Of a stretch of DNA of 64,000 bases, positions 40,386 to 49,162 are shown piece by piece. The notes under the pieces were generated by a model. It searched no databases. It was given only the letters and a program-made list of their open reading frames with translations, and was not told the DNA's origin. How positions within the stretch are numbered: position 1 is the stretch's first letter; each line of letters starts with the position of its first letter. The position numbers and the translations under genes were made by a program. Source of the stretch: Consotaella aegiceratis (GTDB taxonomy: Bacteria > Pseudomonadota > Alphaproteobacteria > Rhizobiales > Rhizobiaceae); NCBI RefSeq assembly GCF_036541425.1, contig NZ_JAZHFT010000015.1, positions 1 to 64,000 of the forward strand. The letters are read 5' to 3'.

Positions 40386-42662
40386 GTGGCGCGGCGGGCG
40401 AGAGCGATCGGGACACGCCCCGGACTGACGCGGGAAGAGGTTCTTCGCTTCATTGCCGCCAATCCCTCGCGCTCCAGCAAGCGCGACATCGCCAAGGCGT
40501 TCGGAGCCAAGGGCGAAGATCGGCTGGCGCTCAAGGACATCCTGGCTGACCTCCAGGCCGAGGGCGTCATCGAGGGCGGCCGCAGACGCTATGCCCAGCC
40601 GGGCGCACTGCCCGGCGTCACCGTTCTGGAGATCCGCGGGCGTGACGAGGACGGCGGCCTGCTGGCCGAACCGTCGGGCTGGGACGAAGCGGAGCAAGGC
40701 GACAGGCCACGCTTTTCCGTGCGTCAGAAGCGCGATTCGGGGCCGGCCGCCGGGATCGGCGACCGCATCCTGGCCCGCCTCAGCCCGGACGATCCGGAAG
40801 GCCCGATCGCCCGCGTCATTCGTGTCCTGGAAAAGCGCTCCAACGTCGCGCTCGGCGTCTTCCGTTCGATGCCCGGAGGCGGAGGACGCGTCGAGCCGGT
40901 CGAGCGCCGCCAGCTCGAATATGCCGTCGCGCCCGGCGACGCGGCCGGCGCCGTCGACGGCGATCTGGTGGAAGTCGAGCCCGGGCGCCAGCGGCGCGCC
41001 GGGTTGCCCTTCGCCACGGTGATCGAGGTGGTGGGCTCGATGAAGAGCGAGCGGGCGATCTCGACCATCGCACTGCATGCTCACGGCATTCCCCACATTT
41101 TCCCGCAAGGCGTTCTGGCCGAAGCCGAAGCGGCCGGCCCCGCCACCATGGAGAATCGCGAGGACTGGCGCGCGCTGCCGCTCGTCACCATCGATCCGGC
41201 GGACGCCAAGGATCACGATGACGCGGTCTACGCGGCCCCGGACGACGATCCGGGCAATCCGGGCGGCTTCGTCGTCACCGTGGCGATCGCCGACGTCGCC
41301 TGGTATGTCCGCCCCGGTTCCAAGCTCGACCGCGAGGCGCTGACGCGCGGCAACTCGGTGTACTTTCCCGATCGGGTGGTGCCGATGCTGCCCGAGCGGA
41401 TTTCCAACGACCTCTGCTCGCTGAAGGAGGGCGTGGAGCGCCCTGCCCTGGCGGTGCGCATGACGATGTCCGCCCAGGGCGACAAGCGCCGCCACAGCTT
41501 CCACCGCGTGATGATGAAGAGCCGCGCCAAGCTCGCCTATGAGGAGGCGCAGGCGGCCATCGATGGTGCGGCGAACGATATCGAGCCCGAGGTGGTGGCG
41601 CATCTGCGCGTACTTTGGAACGCCTATGCCGTCCTGAAGGAAGCCCGTGACCGCCGCCAGCCGCTTGATCTCGATTTGCCCGAGCGCAAGATCGTCCTCG
41701 ACCAAGTCGGTAAAATCGATCGCGTGGTCGTGCCGGAGCGCCTCGACGCCCACCGGCTGATCGAGGAATTCATGATCCAGGCCAATGTGGCCGCCGCCGA
41801 GACGCTCGAGGAGCGCCGCCAGGCACTGATCTATCGCGCCCACGACGCGCCGTCGCTCTCCAAGCTCGAATCGCTGCGCGACTTTCTGCGCTCGCTCGAC
41901 ATTTCGCTGGCCAATGCGGGAACGCTGCGCCCCTCGCATTTCAACAGTATCCTGCGCCAGGTGAAGGCGGGAGAGCACGAAAGCCTGGTCAACGAGGTCG
42001 TGCTGCGCTCGCAGAGCCAGGCCGCCTATTCGCCCAACAACATCGGTCATTTCGGCCTGAACCTGATGCGCTATGCGCATTTCACCTCGCCGATCCGGCG
42101 CTATGCCGACCTCGTCGTCCACCGCGCGCTCGTCACCGCGCTGCATCTCGGAGAAGGCGGTCTCAGCCGCGAGGACGAGGAGAACCTGGAAGCGACCGCC
42201 GAGGAAATCTCGCGGGCCGAGCGGCGCGCCATGGCGGCCGAACGCGACACCGTTGACCGGCTCATCGCCCACCATCTGGCCGACCGTGTCGGCGACAGCT
42301 TTCAGGGCCGCATCACCGGCGTGACCAAGGCCGGCCTGTTCGTCACGCTGCCGACCTTCGGCGCCGACGGGTTCGTGCCGATTTCGACACTGGGCGGCGA
42401 ATTCTTCCATTACGACGAGGCGGCCCACACGCTGATCGGAGACCGCAGCGGACGCGGCTACCGTTTGGGCGACGGCGTCGAGGTGCGCTTGGTCGAGGCC
42501 GTTCCGCTGGCCGGCTCGATGCGCTTCGAAATGCTGACCGAGCCGCGCGCACTGCCCCGCTCCACCCAATCGTTCCACAAGGCCCGCCGCCGCAAACCGG
42601 CGCATCCGGGCAAGCGCGTCGGCAAGGCGACCAAACCCGGCAAGCCGCGCAAGAGACGATGA
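40386..42662 (+). CDS. rnr: Ribonuclease R
   Basis: A 3'-5' exoribonuclease that degrades structured RNA. The 758-residue product has an N-terminal winged-helix region, cold-shock domains, the RNB catalytic motif TIDPADAKDHDDAVYA, a C-terminal S1 domain (DSFQGRITGVTKAGLFVTLP) and a basic tail. The GTG start lies just after the topA stop. Its own stop overlaps the ATG of the DUF983 gene. Confidence 0.96.
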   Translation: MARRARAIGTRPGLTREEVLRFIAANPSRSSKRDIAKAFGAKGEDRLALKDILADLQAEGVIEGGRRRYAQPGALPGVTVLEIRGRDEDGGLLAEPSGWDEAEQGDRPRFSVRQKRDSGPAAGIGDRILARLSPDDPEGPIARVIRVLEKRSNVALGVFRSMPGGGGRVEPVERRQLEYAVAPGDAAGAVDGDLVEVEPGRQRRAGLPFATVIEVVGSMKSERAISTIALHAHGIPHIFPQGVLAEAEAAGPATMENREDWRALPLVTIDPADAKDHDDAVYAAPDDDPGNPGGFVVTVAIADVAWYVRPGSKLDREALTRGNSVYFPDRVVPMLPERISNDLCSLKEGVERPALAVRMTMSAQGDKRRHSFHRVMMKSRAKLAYEEAQAAIDGAANDIEPEVVAHLRVLWNAYAVLKEARDRRQPLDLDLPERKIVLDQVGKIDRVVVPERLDAHRLIEEFMIQANVAAAETLEERRQALIYRAHDAPSLSKLESLRDFLRSLDISLANAGTLRPSHFNSILRQVKAGEHESLVNEVVLRSQSQAAYSPNNIGHFGLNLMRYAHFTSPIRRYADLVVHRALVTALHLGEGGLSREDEENLEATAEEISRAERRAMAAERDTVDRLIAHHLADRVGDSFQGRITGVTKAGLFVTLPTFGADGFVPISTLGGEFFHYDEAAHTLIGDRSGRGYRLGDGVEVRLVEAVPLAGSMRFEMLTEPRALPRSTQSFHKARRRKPAHPGKRVGKATKPGKPRKRR

Positions 42663-43096
42663 TGGACGATCGCAATCCCACGACAGCCGTGTTCGGTGCC
42701 TCACCGGCGGCGCGGCCGATCTGGCCCGCTCTGGCGAATGGCTGGCGCTGCCGCTGCCCGCGTTGTGGCGAAGGCAAGCTGTTTGCCGGCTATCTCACCA
42801 CCGTGCACGAATGCTCGGTCTGTGGCAAAGAGATCCATCACCACCGCGCCGACGACATGCCGCCCTATCTGACGATCCTGATCGTCGGGCATGTGGTGGT
42901 CGGGCTGTTCATGACGGCCGACGACCTGTTCGGCTGGTCGCTGCTGGTCCACAGCATCGTCTGGCCGCTCGTCACCCTGGCCATGTGCCTGGCCCTGCTG
43001 CGCCCGCTGAAGGGGGCTACGATCGGCCTCCAATGGGCCATGCGCATGCACGGCTTCGGCGGAGACGAGCCGGCGCCGTCCGACGAACTCGGCTGA
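42659..43096 (+). CDS. DUF983 membrane protein with zinc-ribbon N-terminus
   Basis: A 145-residue protein. The N-terminal part has two cysteine pairs (CPRCGEGKLF and CSVCGKEIHHH) and two membrane helices follow (ILIVGHVVVGLFMTA and HSIVWPLVTLAMCLALLRPL). The function of DUF983 is unknown. Its ATG overlaps the rnr stop, so it is probably coupled to rnr translation. Confidence 0.9.
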   Translation: MMDDRNPTTAVFGASPAARPIWPALANGWRCRCPRCGEGKLFAGYLTTVHECSVCGKEIHHHRADDMPPYLTILIVGHVVVGLFMTADDLFGWSLLVHSIVWPLVTLAMCLALLRPLKGATIGLQWAMRMHGFGGDEPAPSDELG

Positions 43097-43328
43097 TCGT
43101 CCGTCGGGATCGTCCTTTCGACGCATGCACGGCTTCCGGAATGCTTCCGGCGACGCCGATCCACCATCAAGTTCGCCTCATTTTCCCGGCTTTTCCGGCA
43201 GTCGCGTCTGGCCGGAATCGTTCTTCGGATGGTAGAGCGACCGCAGGTCGCTTGGCCTTCGAGTCGCGCGTAGCGTTCTCAATCTGCCGAGATGGCGTCG
43301 CAACGCCGGAGACGATCTGAGCCTGGAC

Positions 43329-44528
43329 ATGGAACAAAGCACGCCGGACAATCTGATCCAGGACGCCAAGCGCGAAGTCGAATCGGTGGACTGGCTGTCG
43401 GCGAGCGCCGCCATCGCCTCGATCACCGCCGTGGGGGCCGGACTCGGCCTGGGCCTTCCGTTGTTGAGCGTCATCCTGGAGCGCCGCGGCATTCCGGCGA
43501 CGCTGATCGGCGCCAACACCGCGGTGGCGGGCATCGCCTCGCTGATCGCCGCCCCCCTCGTCACCTCGATCGCGCGGCGCCTGGGCGTGCGCATGAGCAT
43601 GCTGATCGCGATCGTGCTGTCCAGCCTGTCCGGCCTCGGCTTCTATTTCTTCGTGCCGTTCTGGACGTGGTTTCCCCTGCGCCTCGTCTTCCACTTCTCG
43701 ATCACGGCGCTCTTCGTACTGTCCGAATTCTGGATCAACGCGGCCGCACCGCCGGGTCGCCGCGGATTGGTCCTCGGCATCTACGCTTCGGTTCTGTCGC
43801 TCGGGTTTGCGCTCGGCCCTTGGCTGTTCTCTCAACTCGGCGCGGACGGCATTCTGCCCTTCGCTGTCGGCTCCGGCATCATCGTCGCCTCGGCGATCCC
43901 CCTCCTCCTCGCGTGGAACAGGCAGCCGGTGATCTCGGAGCGCACCGGCGGCGCCTTTTGGCGCCATCTCTTCGCCGTTCCGACGGCGACCGGCGCCGTG
44001 CTTATCTTCGGCGCCGTGGAAGCCGGCGGTTTTGCCCTGTTTCCGATCTTCGGCGTCCGGGTGGGCTTTTCCGAAGCCGAGGCGGCGCAGCTGCTCAGTG
44101 CGGTCGGCCTCGGCAACGTGCTGATGCAGATCCCGATCGGGCTCATCAGCGACCGCGTCAAGGATCGGCGATCGCTGCTGGCGCTGTGCGCCTTCGTCGG
44201 GCTCGGCGGCACTCTCTGCCTGCCGCTGCTCATCGAGAACTGGTGGGTCATGGCCTGCGTGCTGTTCGTCTGGGGTGGCGTCGTCGCCGGGCTCTACACC
44301 GTGGGTTTGACCCATCTCGGTTCGCGCCTGTCCGGCGGCGAACTGGCGGCGGCCAACGCATCCTTCATCTTCTGCTATTCGCTCGGCATGCTGCTCGGGC
44401 CCCAAGCCATCGGCGCGTCCATGGACGCCTTCGGCCCCAGTGGATTTGCCTGGGCCCTGGCCTTCTTTTTCAGCGCCTACCTGCTTTTGACGCTGTTGAG
44501 GCTGCTGTTTGGTGGCCGCCGGACTTGA
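43329..44528 (+). CDS. MFS transporter (YcaD-like)
   Basis: A 399-residue major facilitator with about twelve membrane helices and the loop motifs AAPLVTSIARRLGVR (between helices 2 and 3) and IGLISDRVKDRRSLL in the second half. The overall pattern is that of uncharacterised YcaD-like permeases. The cargo cannot be inferred. It has a 232-nt upstream gap, so it probably has its own promoter. Confidence 0.88.
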   Translation: MEQSTPDNLIQDAKREVESVDWLSASAAIASITAVGAGLGLGLPLLSVILERRGIPATLIGANTAVAGIASLIAAPLVTSIARRLGVRMSMLIAIVLSSLSGLGFYFFVPFWTWFPLRLVFHFSITALFVLSEFWINAAAPPGRRGLVLGIYASVLSLGFALGPWLFSQLGADGILPFAVGSGIIVASAIPLLLAWNRQPVISERTGGAFWRHLFAVPTATGAVLIFGAVEAGGFALFPIFGVRVGFSEAEAAQLLSAVGLGNVLMQIPIGLISDRVKDRRSLLALCAFVGLGGTLCLPLLIENWWVMACVLFVWGGVVAGLYTVGLTHLGSRLSGGELAAANASFIFCYSLGMLLGPQAIGASMDAFGPSGFAWALAFFFSAYLLLTLLRLLFGGRRT

Positions 44529-44822
44529 CTTGGCTGGCGGGATCGCTAGTGTCCGCCGCCAAAGCGTCATCGGCTCCCGCCGGTGGCGCCGATTGGTTTG
44601 GTCGGTCGGTAGTCCGGCCGGCGGCGGATCCGCCGCTCCTCAAACTCAAGCGCAAGCGCTGCGGTACGGATGTCCGGCCTGTCGGCGACTCGCGGAGCCC
44701 GAAGCATGATCCCGGCAAGGCAAGTCCTTTCGGGGCTCATGCGGACAAATTTGGATGACAGAGGCGCCGCGTGATGCCGGCTAATCACAAGACGCCTCAA
44801 GACGCACCGCGGATGGAACACG

Positions 44823-44990
44823 ATGGCCAAGGCGACAACGATCAAGATCAAGCTGCTCAGCACCGCTGACACTGGCTACTTCTATACAGCCAAGAAGAAC
44901 AGCCGCACGATGACGGACAAGATGGTGAAGACCAAATACGATCCGGTCGCGCGCAAGCATGTCGAATTTCGCGAGACGAAGATCAAGTAG
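44823..44990 (+). CDS. rpmG: 50S ribosomal protein L33
   Basis: A 55-residue basic ribosomal protein: MAKATTIKIKLLSTADTGYF, then TAKKNSRTMTDKMVKTKYDP and a C-terminal RKHVEFRETKIK. It lacks the cysteine pairs of zinc-binding L33 paralogues, as expected for this lineage. A strong terminator follows 25 nt after the stop. The 294 nt upstream hold only a GC-rich palindrome near 44620-44640. Confidence 0.97.
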   Translation: MAKATTIKIKLLSTADTGYFYTAKKNSRTMTDKMVKTKYDPVARKHVEFRETKIK

Positions 44991-45015
44991 TCGTCGCGAC
45001 GACCGAATGCTCAAA

Positions 45016-45039
45016 CGCCGCCCTTGAGGCGGCGTTTTT
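45016..45039 (+). terminator. Terminator of rpmG
   Basis: A 7-bp stem CGCCGCC/GGCGGCG with loop CTTGA is followed by TTTTTGTTTT. It faces the leftward transcript end of the sRNA candidate next to it. Confidence 0.88.
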
Positions 45040-45072
45040 GTTTTCGGTGATGCGAGAGCGTAGAGAAGGTCC

Positions 45073-45147
45073 AAATAAAAGTGGCCGGCCGGCATACCCG
45101 ACGCGGTACGAGGAAACCGCGATGATCGGGATACCGACCGGCCGCCC
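45073..45147 (-). terminator. Terminator of the sRNA candidate or of divK-pleD
   Basis: A long stacked hairpin on the minus strand is followed by TTTTATTT. It lies 170 nt past the pleD stop, so it ends either a separate sRNA or the divK-pleD mRNA. Confidence 0.7.
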
Positions 45148-45250
45148 CACGGGACCCAGGAGATGCGGCGGACCTGAGCATTCCATGGGGTAACTCGCCA
45201 AGCGCCTTGGCTTGTTGTGTGGCTCTAGCCTCGCTCAAAACAGGAACAAA
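45073..45250 (-). ncRNA. Candidate sRNA between rpmG and pleD
   Basis: The minus strand of this gap has no credible gene but clear RNA structure. There is a 6-bp hairpin GCCAAG-GCG-CTTGGC (45197-45211). A long terminal hairpin follows with helices GGCCGG/CCGGCC, CCCGA/TCGGG and CGCGGT/ACCGCG (45085-45145), ending in CACTTTTATTT. From memory, Sinorhizobium meliloti sRNA Smr45C (family ar45) lies in the equivalent rpmG-pleD gap; I cannot confirm homology here. The 5' end is approximate. It could instead be only the pleD transcript end. Confidence 0.5.
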
Positions 45251-45283
45251 ATCAACGAATCACTTCGAAAGCATGGATGTTTG

Positions 45284-45298
45284 GTAAACAACCGTTAA
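45284..45298. promoter_or_regulatory. CtrA-like box downstream of pleD
   Basis: GTAA-N7-TTAA differs by one base from the CtrA consensus TTAA-N7-TTAA. It lies 22 nt beyond the pleD stop and upstream of the sRNA candidate. A single near-match in 64 kb can occur by chance. Confidence 0.25.
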
Positions 45299-45319
45299 GC
45301 AAGCTGGGATTTCAGTGCC

Positions 45320-46687
45320 TTACGCGGCCATTCCGACCACGCGATTGCGGCCTCCCCGCTTAGCCGCATAAAGAGCCTGATCGGCCCGCTTGAGCAGGCT
45401 CGACGCATCGTCGCTCGCAGGATTGAAGACCGCGCAGCCGGCGCTCACCGTGATCGAGATCAGCTCTCCCTTGAGATCGACCGCCGTTTCCGCGACGCTC
45501 GCCCGGAGCCGCTCGCCAATGAGCTGCGCCGCGCGCCCGTCCGCCTCCGGCATCAGGATCACGAACTCCTCGCCGCCATAACGGCAAGCCAGGTCGCTGC
45601 CGCGCAGGGTCTGCGTGATCAGCGCGGCGAACTGTCTCAGCACCAGGTCGCCGGCGTCGTGGCCCCAACCGTCATTGATCTTCTTGAAGTGGTCGATATC
45701 GGCGATCAGCACGGCCAGCGGCTTGCCGTCGAGTCGCGCGCGAGCGATCGCCTTTTCGAGGTGGCTTTCCATGAAACGCCGGTTATAGAGGCCCGTCAAC
45801 GGATCGCGCACCGCCATCTCGATCGTTTCGGTGAGGCTCTGCCGCAGGCCATCCTCGTAGCGTTTGCGGCGGATCAGCGTACGGGTGCGCGCCAACAGCT
45901 CGTTGCCGTCGACCGGACGAAGCAGATAGTCGTTGGCGCCCAGTTCAAGGGCCCGCGCGACGCGCTGTTCGTCGTGCAGCTCGGCGACGAGAAGGATCGG
46001 AACGGCCCGCGTCGCCTCGGACGAGCGCAGATGGGAGACGAGCCGCAGCGGATCGAAACCCTCCGCCGTCAGATTGACGATCAGCAGTTCGTGGCCGCCG
46101 ATCGCGGCCGATTCGCGAAATTCGTCGGCGCCACCGATGACCGTCACCGCGTGCTCGCGTCGCAGCAGCCGCGCCAGGCGCTCGGCCGCCTTGGCATTCT
46201 CATCGAGAACGAGAAGCTGGCCGGCCCGACCGGCGCTGGTAAGCTGTTCGATCAGGTCCGAGCGCGACACCAGATCGACGGTGGTCTCCGCGCGCACGCG
46301 CAGTTCGTCGGTCAGACGCTTCAACCGCGTCAGGCTCTTCACGCGGGAAAACAGCTGAAGGTCGCCGACCGGCTTGGTCAGGAAGTCGTCGGCCCCCGCC
46401 TCCAGCCCCATCACGCGATCCGACGGCTGGTCCAGCGCCGTGATCAGCACGATGGGCAGATGCATGGTTTTCGGATTGGCCTTCAGTCGCCGGCACACCT
46501 CGTAGCCGTCCATGGCCGGCATCATGATGTCGAGAAGCACCAGATCGATCGGCTCGCTCTGGCAAATCTGCAACGCTTCGGGGCCGCTCGTCGCCAGGAC
46601 GACATCGAAATACTCCGCCGTCAGACGGGCTTCCAGCAGCCGAAGGTTGGCGTCAACGTCATCGACAACGAGAATGCGGCCCGACAT
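45320..46687 (-). CDS. pleD: Diguanylate cyclase response regulator PleD
   Basis: Makes the second messenger c-di-GMP when phosphorylated; it controls the motile-to-sessile transition in Caulobacter. The 455-residue protein has two receiver domains, the first with phosphoacceptor Asp53 (VLLDIMMP), and a GGDEF domain with the active motif CRYGGEEFVI. The inhibitory I-site RGSD lies just before it, so product feedback should work. divK is 10 nt upstream, the same order as in Caulobacter and rhizobia. Confidence 0.97.
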   Translation of the reverse strand: MSGRILVVDDVDANLRLLEARLTAEYFDVVLATSGPEALQICQSEPIDLVLLDIMMPAMDGYEVCRRLKANPKTMHLPIVLITALDQPSDRVMGLEAGADDFLTKPVGDLQLFSRVKSLTRLKRLTDELRVRAETTVDLVSRSDLIEQLTSAGRAGQLLVLDENAKAAERLARLLRREHAVTVIGGADEFRESAAIGGHELLIVNLTAEGFDPLRLVSHLRSSEATRAVPILLVAELHDEQRVARALELGANDYLLRPVDGNELLARTRTLIRRKRYEDGLRQSLTETIEMAVRDPLTGLYNRRFMESHLEKAIARARLDGKPLAVLIADIDHFKKINDGWGHDAGDLVLRQFAALITQTLRGSDLACRYGGEEFVILMPEADGRAAQLIGERLRASVAETAVDLKGELISITVSAGCAVFNPASDDASSLLKRADQALYAAKRGGRNRVVGMAA

Positions 46688-46697
46688 CCCGGCCTCC

Positions 46698-47069
46698 TCA
46701 AGTGTCGCCGAGGAACGACTTGATCATGGCGATGAACGGCGCCACCGAGATCGGCTTCGATATATAGGCCTCGCACCCCCCCTTGCGGATTCGCTCCTCG
46801 TCGCCCTTCATAGCGAACGCAGTGACGGCGATCACCGGAATCTTGTGGAGTTCGCTGTCGCTCTTGAGCTGCCGGGTGACATCGAGGCCGGAAATCTCCG
46901 GCAGCTGGATATCCATCAGAATCAGGTCCGGCCGATGTTCGCGCGCGAGGTCGACGGCCGTCAGGCCGCTGCGGGTCTGCACCGTGCGATAGCCATGCGC
47001 TTCGATGAGATCGCGGAAGAGCTTCATATTCAGCTCGTTATCTTCCACGATCATCACGGTCTTGGTCAT
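46698..47069 (-). CDS. divK: Single-domain response regulator DivK
   Basis: A 123-residue receiver-only protein of the CtrA cell-cycle phosphorelay, acting on histidine kinases DivJ/PleC/DivL. It starts MTKTVMIVEDNELNMKLFRD and has phosphoacceptor Asp53 (LILMDIQLPEISG), Thr (VTAFAMKGD) and Lys (YISKPIS). GGAGGA precedes the ATG. The 138-nt divergent upstream region has two GANTC methylation sites one base apart (47157-47167). Confidence 0.97.
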   Translation of the reverse strand: MTKTVMIVEDNELNMKLFRDLIEAHGYRTVQTRSGLTAVDLAREHRPDLILMDIQLPEISGLDVTRQLKSDSELHKIPVIAVTAFAMKGDEERIRKGGCEAYISKPISVAPFIAMIKSFLGDT

Positions 47070-47207
47070 CCGCGATCCTCCAGAGTGAGACCGATCCTGT
47101 CTGTGGATCGCCCTTTGTGGCGCCGCATAGTCGAACCATAACCCATTTTCATTTACGAATCGGAATCGAGCCGCCGAAAGCGGCAAAGAGGCAAAAGAGA
47201 CCCGGCA

Positions 47208-47507
47208 ATGCAGAACCGGAATGCACCCATCGACCGCGAGGAAGCGGAACTCGTCGGCGTGCGAGCATTGCAGTTCGTCGCGTCCGATCCCCAGCTCCTC
47301 GGTCGCTTCCTGGCCTTGAGCGGCCTCGAAGCCGACCAGCTCAGAGCGCGCGTGCGCGAGCCCGGCTTTTTTGCCGGCCTGCTCGACTTTCTCCTCAATC
47401 ACGAGCCGACGCTTCTGGCCTTCTCCGCCGATGCGGCAATCGACCCGCAGGTGGTTCGTCGGGCGCGAGCGGCGCTTGCCGACGGATACGGGGTCACCGA
47501 GGACTGA
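47208..47507 (+). CDS. DUF3572 family protein
   Basis: A 99-residue helical protein with the DUF3572 pattern: AELVGVRALQFVASDPQLLG, RFLALSGLEADQLR and LLDFLLNHEPTLLAFSADAA. The function is unknown. It is divergent from divK and precedes dinB, an arrangement common in rhizobia. Confidence 0.9.
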   Translation: MQNRNAPIDREEAELVGVRALQFVASDPQLLGRFLALSGLEADQLRARVREPGFFAGLLDFLLNHEPTLLAFSADAAIDPQVVRRARAALADGYGVTED

Positions 47508-47592
47508 GATTGCGGGACGATGCGGCAGAATCGATTTCTTCTGGGATCGGGCTGACGTAGCATCGGATCTCGATCAGGCGCGAACCATCGAG

Positions 47593-48945
47593 ATGAGCCA
47601 GTCCCTTCGAAGCTTCTGCCGCGATTGCATGACGGTCCAGTCGAAAGGCGTCGGCCGCTGCCAGCGCTGCGGCAGCCCGCGCGTCCTGCGCCATGCCGAA
47701 CTTTTCGACCTGTCGATCGCCCATATCGATTGCGACGCCTTCTATGCGTCGATCGAAAAGCGCGACAAACCGGAGCTTGCCACCAAGCCGGTGATCGTCG
47801 GCGGCGGCCGTCGCGGCGTCGTCTCGACCGCCTGCTACATCGCGCGGATCAGCGGCGTGCGCTCGGCCATGCCGATGTTCAAGGCGCTGCAGCTCTGTCC
47901 GGAGGCCGTCGTCATCCGGCCGAACATGGCGAAATACGTGGAGGTCGGGCGCGCCATCCGCGAAAAGATGCGGGCGATCACGCCGCTGGTCGAACCGCTG
48001 TCGATCGACGAGGCGTTCCTCGACCTATCCGGCACCGAACGGCTGCACAAGATGCCGCCGGCCATGACGCTCGCCCTGCTCGCCAACGCCATCCAGGCGG
48101 AATTCGGCGTCACCGTGTCGGTCGGCCTGTCGCACAACAAGTTCCTGGCCAAGATGGCCTCCGACCTCGAAAAGCCGCGCGGCTTTTCGGTGATCGGCCG
48201 TGCCGAGACGCTCGCCTTTCTCGCGGCCCGGCCGATCACCGCCATATGGGGTGTGGGCGCGGCTCTCGACCGGCAGCTGGAACGCGACGGCCTGCGCACT
48301 ATCGGTCAGCTTCAGGAGATGAAGGAAGAGGATCTGATGCGCCGCTACGGCGTCATCGGACAGCGCCTGGCGCGGCTGTCGCGCGGGCTCGACAGCCGCT
48401 CGGTCGACCCGCGACGCCCGACCAAGAGCATTTCCGGCGAGACGACCTTCGACAAGGACCTGCGCAAGGCCGAGGACCTGATACCGCTGCTGCGGAAGCT
48501 GAGCGAGACGGTCGGGCGTCGCCTCAAGGCCACCAACCTCGCCGCACACGAGATCACGCTGAAGCTGAAGACCGCCGACTTCAAGACACGGACGCGGAGC
48601 CGCAGGCTCGCACACCCGACGCGCCTGGCCGATCGCATCTTCGAGGTCGGCCGCTCGCTGCTTGCGCACGAGATCGACGGCACCGCCTTCCGGCTGATCG
48701 GCATCGGCTGCAGCGGCTTCGCTCCGTCGTCGCTGGCCGATCCGGACGATCTCGTCGATCCTTCGCTGGCTAAGCGCGCCAAGGCGGAGGCAGCCCTGGA
48801 CCGGCTGCGCGACCGCTATGGCACCGGCGCGATCGAGACAGGCTATACCTTCAAGCCGGAGGCGGGACCGAGACCAGAGGCTCTGCCTGGATCGAATGCT
48901 CCGGGCACCGAGGGAAGCGCTAGAGACGTGCCGCCGAAACGATAG
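47593..48945 (+). CDS. dinB: DNA polymerase IV with N-terminal zinc ribbon
   Basis: A Y-family translesion polymerase of 450 residues. Catalytic motifs are IAHIDCDAFYASIEK and PLSIDEAFLDLSG, followed by the thumb and little-finger domains. Unlike E. coli DinB, residues 1-40 form a possible zinc ribbon with Cys9, Cys12, Cys23 and Cys26, and no beta-clamp peptide is obvious in the extended C-terminus. I see no LexA box before it, so it may not be SOS-induced here. The 217 nt after it hold nothing I can identify. Confidence 0.95.
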   Translation: MSQSLRSFCRDCMTVQSKGVGRCQRCGSPRVLRHAELFDLSIAHIDCDAFYASIEKRDKPELATKPVIVGGGRRGVVSTACYIARISGVRSAMPMFKALQLCPEAVVIRPNMAKYVEVGRAIREKMRAITPLVEPLSIDEAFLDLSGTERLHKMPPAMTLALLANAIQAEFGVTVSVGLSHNKFLAKMASDLEKPRGFSVIGRAETLAFLAARPITAIWGVGAALDRQLERDGLRTIGQLQEMKEEDLMRRYGVIGQRLARLSRGLDSRSVDPRRPTKSISGETTFDKDLRKAEDLIPLLRKLSETVGRRLKATNLAAHEITLKLKTADFKTRTRSRRLAHPTRLADRIFEVGRSLLAHEIDGTAFRLIGIGCSGFAPSSLADPDDLVDPSLAKRAKAEAALDRLRDRYGTGAIETGYTFKPEAGPRPEALPGSNAPGTEGSARDVPPKR

Positions 48946-49162
48946 CTAGAGCCGGGCCTTTCTGGACTACTCCCGTCGCCCCGCCGGGGAAGCCCCCGAA
49001 AGCGAGCGGCGCCTGCTGCAACAGGCCCCGCATAGAGGCCGCCGACATCGCAACGCAGGGTCCTATCCGACCTCGGCCCAAACGACTCACGCCGTCGCCT
49101 TCATGGCCAAGGCGCCCGTTCGCTTGAGCCGCCGCCCAATTCCTGCCGTCGGCCCGCTTGCG

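Noticed and set aside
42659..44528. Drug-resistance or accessory island around the MFS transporter
   Set aside because: The gene lies in conserved housekeeping order (rnr, DUF983, MFS, rpmG, pleD) without mobile genes or base-composition change visible by eye.
44620..44645. Terminator after the MFS gene
   Set aside because: The GGCGGCGGATCCGCCGC palindrome lacks a U tract in either direction.
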